NCBI GenBank assembly: GCA_040389005.1
Contig: JAZKAS010000009.1
Span: 11,080 to 75,079 of the forward strand
Reading direction: 5' to 3'
DNA length: 64,000 nucleotides
DNA from: JAGOUN01 sp040389005
GTDB taxonomy: Bacteria > Pseudomonadota > Gammaproteobacteria > JAGOUN01
Shown one piece after another: positions 59,983 to 64,000 of this stretch (the stretch's first letter is position 1; each line of letters begins with the position of its first letter). A program made the position numbers and the translations under genes. Under the pieces are notes generated by a model. That model was not told the origin of the DNA. It searched no databases and saw only the letters and a program-made list of their open reading frames with translations.

Positions 59983-61512
59983 GTGAAAATTTTTAATTTT
60001 GCCTTTAAAAAAGAAGTTTTAGTTCGAATCGCCTGCGACTTAATGATGGTTAATGCTTGTTTGTTGTTTTCTGTATTTGCATTTTTCACGCCTGACTCCC
60101 CATTTAATGTTGGAAATACTTGGTCATTTGATACTATTCGTCAAAGTAATCATGGATACACGATTTCTTTTTTATTGATGTCTGTTACTATGATTACTAC
60201 GTTTTCCTTATCGGGTTTTTATGGCAACAGCCGAACATATCGTGGAAAATTTAAAGCACTTGTCGTGCTTCAAGCAGTCTCATTAGGTTATCTTATTTAT
60301 AGTTTTGTGCTCACTTACTTTAATTTAAACACCATGTTTCCAAAGAATTTAATGGTATTTTCCTGGGTAGTGACGCTCGGGGTTGTTTTAGCCTCAAGAG
60401 TTTGGACCAATGTATGGCGCAGTTTATTTGTTTCTGAAATTAGCGAACACAGGCGCCCATTATGCAGTAACGAAAAAAGTGTTTTGGTAATTGGTGGTGC
60501 GGGCTATATTGGCTCTGCTCTTTTACCGAAATTACTTAAACAAGGTTACTCTGTTCGCTTACTTGATCTATTCGTTTATGGTGAAGAGCCGATTAAAGAG
60601 TTTCTTGAGCATCCTCGATTAGAAGTCATTCGCGCTGATTTCCGACAAGTCGATAAAATTGTTGAGGCAGTAAAAGGCGTACATTCTGTTGTCCATCTTG
60701 GTGCGATTGTGGGTGATCCCGCCTGTGCTTTAAATGAAGAATTAACTATCGAAGTTAATTTGATGGCGACAAAAATGATTGCGGAAATTTGCAAAGGATT
60801 TCGTGTGCAACGTTTTGTGTTTGCTAGCACATGTTCTGTTTATGGCGCGAGTGATGATGTGCTCGATGAGCGATCTACTTTAAACCCAGTCTCTTTGTAT
60901 GCCAAAACAAAGATTGCATGTGAACGCGTCTTAAACCAAATGGCGAGCGACACTTTCTCGCCGGTCAACTTGCGCTTCAGCACGATATTTGGCTTGTCAG
61001 GGCGAACGCGTTTCGATTTAGTTGCTAACTTACTCACCGCAAAAGCACATTTCGAACATAAAATTACGGTGTTCGGCGGAGATCAATGGCGGCCTTTCTT
61101 GCATGTTGATGATGCAGCTGAATCAGTTATGGCGGCACTCAAAGCGCCTATCGCAAAAATACATAATGAAGTTTTTAATGTTGGTAGCGATAAATTAAAT
61201 TATACGCTAGGGCAACTTGGCCAAATCATTGCAAACAAAGTTCCAACGGCAGAGTTGCTTGAAATGGGACAAGATGGCGATCGACGCAATTATCGCGTCA
61301 GCTTCACTAAAATTGTAAGAGAGTTAGGATTTGAAACAAAGTGGTCGCTTGAACAAGGTGTCGATCAAGTTTTATCAGCCATTGCATCTGGACAGGTACT
61401 TAACTATTTAGAGTCACAATTTAGCAATGCGAAATACCTACAAGAAAACTGTATTGATAGTTACATGACAAGTCGGTACTACTACAATGTGTCTGAGTTA
61501 GTCACCGCATAA
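59983..61512 (+). CDS. Membrane-anchored extended-SDR sugar epimerase/dehydratase
   Basis: 509 residues. The N-terminal 150 residues carry four hydrophobic segments, as in WbpM/PglF/CapD dehydratases. A soluble SDR follows: VLVIGGAGYIGSALLPKLL, HLGAIVGDPA, catalytic Ser in STCSVYG and YxxxK in SLYAKTKIACE. The SDR half is of the general NAD-epimerase type rather than the PglF 4,6-dehydratase type, an unusual pairing of modules. A role in making a keto- or epimerised sugar at the membrane is likely. GTG start with GGAGT 5 nt upstream. Confidence 0.85.
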   Translation: MKIFNFAFKKEVLVRIACDLMMVNACLLFSVFAFFTPDSPFNVGNTWSFDTIRQSNHGYTISFLLMSVTMITTFSLSGFYGNSRTYRGKFKALVVLQAVSLGYLIYSFVLTYFNLNTMFPKNLMVFSWVVTLGVVLASRVWTNVWRSLFVSEISEHRRPLCSNEKSVLVIGGAGYIGSALLPKLLKQGYSVRLLDLFVYGEEPIKEFLEHPRLEVIRADFRQVDKIVEAVKGVHSVVHLGAIVGDPACALNEELTIEVNLMATKMIAEICKGFRVQRFVFASTCSVYGASDDVLDERSTLNPVSLYAKTKIACERVLNQMASDTFSPVNLRFSTIFGLSGRTRFDLVANLLTAKAHFEHKITVFGGDQWRPFLHVDDAAESVMAALKAPIAKIHNEVFNVGSDKLNYTLGQLGQIIANKVPTAELLEMGQDGDRRNYRVSFTKIVRELGFETKWSLEQGVDQVLSAIASGQVLNYLESQFSNAKYLQENCIDSYMTSRYYYNVSELVTA

Positions 61513-61519
61513 ATGAAGA

Positions 61520-62728
61520 ATGAAAATGCAATCCGATTATTTAATTATTGGCGCAGGAATTATTGGCCTGACGATCGCCCGCCATCTGCAACATCGATAT
61601 CCTCATCGATCTATTTTGATCATTGATAAAGAAGTCGATGTGGCACAACATGCCAGCGGGCGAAATAGCGGAGTTTTACATGCGGGGTTATATTATGCCA
61701 ATGATAGTTTGCGAGCGAAATATTGCAAACTGGGCGCAGTAAAAATAAAACAATATTGTGAAAAAAAAAATATTCCACTAAATATATGTGGCAAAGTTAT
61801 TGTGGCAAAAAATGAAAATGAAATTGACGATCTAAAGCAACTTTATCAACGTGCAGTCATTAATGGCGTTAATGCACAGTTAATTGATGAAGCCGCGCTA
61901 TCAATTATTGAGCCCGCAGCCAAAACAACACAGCACGCGATTTATTCTCCTGAAACAGCCTCTTTCCATGCTGAAGCCATTTGCCTTCACTTAAAAGATG
62001 ACTTGCAAAATTTTGGTGTAAAATTTCAATTTAATACACAATTTCAATCAAGAGTAGATGCCAATACCGCGCAAACAAATCATGGCTTGATCCATTATAA
62101 TACTTTAATTAACTGCGCTGGGGCGTATGCGGATAAAATTGCGAAATGCTATGGCTTTATTGAGAATTACACTTTGATTCCCTTTAAGGGAATTTTTCTG
62201 TATGTTGAAAATTTAGCGGGGAATCCTTTAAAACATATTTACCCTCTTCCAGATAAAAAATTAAAACTACTCGGTGCACATTTTTCGCCTGAGCACAACG
62301 GAAGAATTAAAATTGGACCCACCGCAGTTCCATGCCTGTCACGTGAAAATTATTCTTGGCTATCAAATTTGCACTTTAATGAAATGAAAGAAGTGTTAAC
62401 AGCCGAATTGCACTTGCTGATCAATAATACATTTAATTTTCGCGAGCTAGCAATGACGGAAATTAAAAAGCAAACAAAATCAGGATTGATGTATCATGCC
62501 GCGAGCTTAGTAAAAGATATTCGCTTGTTTCGTTGCACAAGCTGGGGGAAACCGGGAATTCTGCCACGGCTCTATGATATAAAAAAACAAGAGATCGTTG
62601 ATGATTTTATCATTCAAGCCGATACTAATTCTGTTCACATCATTAATAGTGTTTCACCTGCTTTTACGGCTTCGTTTGCTTTTAGTGAAGATATTGTAAA
62701 TACTTATTTGGCAGATAAACATGTATAG
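61520..62728 (+). CDS. FAD-dependent oxidoreductase (LhgO-like)
   Basis: 402 residues of the DAO family. FAD-binding YLIIGAGIIGLTIARHL, then ASGRNSGVLHAGLYY, a strong signature of L-2-hydroxyglutarate oxidase LhgO, and PFKGIFLYVE. Such LhgO homologues recur inside bacterial glycan clusters, where the substrate is unknown; a hydroxy-acid or sugar-acid is possible. The last 8 nt overlap the sugar transferase start. ATG 61520 or 61526 could be used. Confidence 0.85.
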   Translation: MKMQSDYLIIGAGIIGLTIARHLQHRYPHRSILIIDKEVDVAQHASGRNSGVLHAGLYYANDSLRAKYCKLGAVKIKQYCEKKNIPLNICGKVIVAKNENEIDDLKQLYQRAVINGVNAQLIDEAALSIIEPAAKTTQHAIYSPETASFHAEAICLHLKDDLQNFGVKFQFNTQFQSRVDANTAQTNHGLIHYNTLINCAGAYADKIAKCYGFIENYTLIPFKGIFLYVENLAGNPLKHIYPLPDKKLKLLGAHFSPEHNGRIKIGPTAVPCLSRENYSWLSNLHFNEMKEVLTAELHLLINNTFNFRELAMTEIKKQTKSGLMYHAASLVKDIRLFRCTSWGKPGILPRLYDIKKQEIVDDFIIQADTNSVHIINSVSPAFTASFAFSEDIVNTYLADKHV

Positions 62729-63326
62729 AAATAACATTAAACGGATATTTGATTTCTCTGTCGCGTTACTACTAACCGTTCTGCTTTCTCCTATATTTTT
62801 AATATTGTGCCTGTTAAATTTTATAGGATTAAAAAATGCTGTAATTTTTACTCAATCACGAAGTGGTTATCAAGGCAAGCCATTTAAAATTTACAAATTC
62901 AGAACCATGACCAACGCCCGCGATTCTCAAGGCAATCTTCTCCCGGATGCAGAACGTTTAACAAGCTTCGGCTTATGGCTTCGAAAAACCAGCCTCGATG
63001 AATTGCCGAGCTTATTCAATGTGTTAAAAGGCGATATCAGCTTAGTCGGTCCACGGCCGTTGCTCGTGCAATATTTACCGCTGTATTCTCCCGAACAAAC
63101 ACGTCGGCATGAAGTACTTCCCGGCGTCACGGGCTGGGCGCAAATCAATGGTCGCAATGCGATTTCTTGGGAAGATAAATTTAAACTCGATGTGTGGTAT
63201 GTTGATCATATTTCTTTTTGGTTGGATATGAAAATTTTGTTTTTAACATTTTATAAAGTCATTCGTCGTGCAGATATCAATGAAGCAGGTGAAGCGACGG
63301 CGAGTGTGTTTACAGGATCGAATTAG
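62721..63326 (+). CDS. Initiating phosphoglycosyl transferase (PglC/WcaJ-type sugar transferase)
   Basis: 201 residues, the small monotopic form like PglC. An N-terminal re-entrant hydrophobic helix (about 11-35) is followed by KPFKIYKFRTM, the catalytic Asp-Glu in KTSLDELPSLFNVLKGDISL and VGPRPLL, then PGVTGWAQINGR. It moves a sugar-1-phosphate from a UDP-sugar onto undecaprenyl phosphate and so starts the repeat unit. Translationally coupled to the LhgO-like gene. Last gene of the polysaccharide block in the window. Confidence 0.94.
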   Translation: MYRNNIKRIFDFSVALLLTVLLSPIFLILCLLNFIGLKNAVIFTQSRSGYQGKPFKIYKFRTMTNARDSQGNLLPDAERLTSFGLWLRKTSLDELPSLFNVLKGDISLVGPRPLLVQYLPLYSPEQTRRHEVLPGVTGWAQINGRNAISWEDKFKLDVWYVDHISFWLDMKILFLTFYKVIRRADINEAGEATASVFTGSN

Positions 63327-63331
63327 TTTCT

Positions 63332-63358
63332 TCAAGAATGGATCATAATCGTTCTTGA
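63332..63358 (+). terminator. Possible terminator after the polysaccharide locus
   Basis: TCAAGAA (63332-63338) and TTCTTGA (63352-63358) form a 7-bp stem with a 13-nt loop just after the sugar transferase stop; the following sequence is only moderately T-rich. Confidence 0.4.
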
Positions 63359-63686
63359 GTTATTAAAGATTTTAATTCTCTTGATCTATTCTATCTAAAA
63401 AACGATTAAACATTTTTCCCCTAAGTTATATAATAATTTTATTACCTCATCTGCTGTATGGGACCATTGCGAGCCGAGAATTTTTTTGACGTTAAAACAC
63501 AAATATATATAAATTTTTATAGAAATAGATTTTCTCAAGAATTTAACCGCGTTTGCTGATTATTTTTTAAGAGGGCCTTTTTCTATTTCGCGCGCTGTAT
63601 GCGTTAAAGTTCATCCGCTAACGTATTTCTTTGAAAAGCTTCTGATTTTGTGTTGTGAGGGAAGGCATGACTAATCGATACAATTT
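63359..63686. other. Intergenic region without recognisable gene
   Basis: About 330 AT-rich bases between the sugar transferase and the kinase at the right edge. No RNA gene, repeat or convincing frame was seen. Confidence 0.5.
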
Positions 63687-64000
63687 TTAAGAAAAAACTA
63701 CTAACCCCGGCACATCCATCAATTTCTGTTTAACATAACGCTGCCATACTTTTTCTGCTTGATCTTTTGAGAGTGGTTTGCTGAGCACACCTTGCATGCC
63801 CGCTTCTCCACAAAAGGTTTTAACATCAATCACGCCGTGCCCGGTGAGGGCGATGATGGGCGTTTCTGTTTTTGATGCGTTCGACTGCTGCGCAATCAAA
63901 ATCGACTGTCCTGCCGATTTTTCTTTTTCTCGAATGCTTTTGGTAGTTTGATATCCATCGATACCTGGCAGTCCAATGTCCATGTAAATAAGATCATATT
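63687..64000 (-). CDS. Hybrid sensor kinase C-terminus (receiver domain), cut by window edge
   Basis: About 104 residues are visible; the frame runs on past base 64000, so this is the tail of a longer gene. It is a receiver domain: acceptor Asp in IYMDIGLPGIDGYQTT, Thr in IIALTGHGVIDV and Lys in GVLSKPLSKDQAEKVW. It matches the receivers of kinases B and B' (FCGxAGMQGxLSKPL), but unlike them the protein ends soon after the receiver with no Hpt domain, and it has an insert of about 14 residues (SAGQSILIAQQSNA) before the Thr strand. Confidence 0.88.
   Translation of the reverse strand, partial: YDLIYMDIGLPGIDGYQTTKSIREKEKSAGQSILIAQQSNASKTETPIIALTGHGVIDVKTFCGEAGMQGVLSKPLSKDQAEKVWQRYVKQKLMDVPGLVVFS

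Overview
The window looks like a scaffold from an AT-rich gammaproteobacterium, most plausibly a Legionellales/Coxiellaceae-type bacterium living with eukaryotes. This rests on by-eye recognition: Legionella-like hybrid kinases, a cyclodipeptide synthase, paired POT peptide transporters, a SWIM/SNF2 helicase and a Pro-Ser/Thr repeat surface protein of a kind typical of algae and other stramenopiles. Three runs of exactly 10 N (8353, 9227, 20491) are scaffold gaps of unknown true length; they split or disturb three genes.

Layout. (1) 1-4650: dTDP-rhamnose genes (rmlD partial, rmlB, rmlA) interrupted by an AbiEii-type toxin/antitoxin-like pair, then tRNA-Phe and a PagL-like outer-membrane protein. 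(2) 5.1-21.4 kb: a signalling island with four large sensor kinases in two paralogous pairs arranged as an inverted series (A, B ... B', A'), together with an aminotransferase, a broken AAA ATPase, a SNF2/SWIM helicase, a double GNAT acetyltransferase and a probable cyclodipeptide synthase. The synthase is translationally coupled to a hybrid kinase whose N-terminus is a SemiSWEET/PQ-loop membrane domain. (3) 21.4-33.6 kb: hicAB, a DHA2 drug exporter, a low-molecular-weight tyrosine phosphatase, two POT peptide transporters around an unknown 441-residue protein, a proline-iminopeptidase-like hydrolase, a lone response regulator, a nitrilase-family amidase, a LexA/CI-like regulator and a possible secreted protein. 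(4) 33.6-37.8 kb: a 1403-residue eukaryote-like protein with hundreds of residues of P-[S/T]-x-x repeat. (5) 38.2-63.3 kb: a large exopolysaccharide/surface glycan locus. (6) The right edge holds the C-terminus of another hybrid kinase.

How the genes work together. The polysaccharide locus has an initiating phosphoglycosyl transferase (PglC type), three GT4 glycosyltransferases, a UDP-HexNAc 6-dehydrogenase, a UDP-glucuronate 4-epimerase, a DegT aminotransferase, an asparagine-synthase-type amidotransferase, an ABC flippase, a likely Wzy polymerase and Wza/Wzc export and chain-length proteins. Embedded in it is a miniature fatty-acid-synthesis set (ACP, FabG-like reductase, FabH-like synthase) beside a NeuD/PglD acyltransferase, suggesting an amino sugar carrying an unusual short acyl group. 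The tyrosine phosphatase at 23.7 kb could be the Wzb partner of Wzc.

The two strongest candidates for an undescribed system are the cyclodipeptide synthase plus SemiSWEET-sensor kinase operon (15.5-18.9 kb), which could be a make-and-sense circuit for a small peptide-derived molecule, and the stramenopile-like PSxxPT protein (33.6-37.8 kb). All functions are inferred from sequence read by eye; no database search was run.
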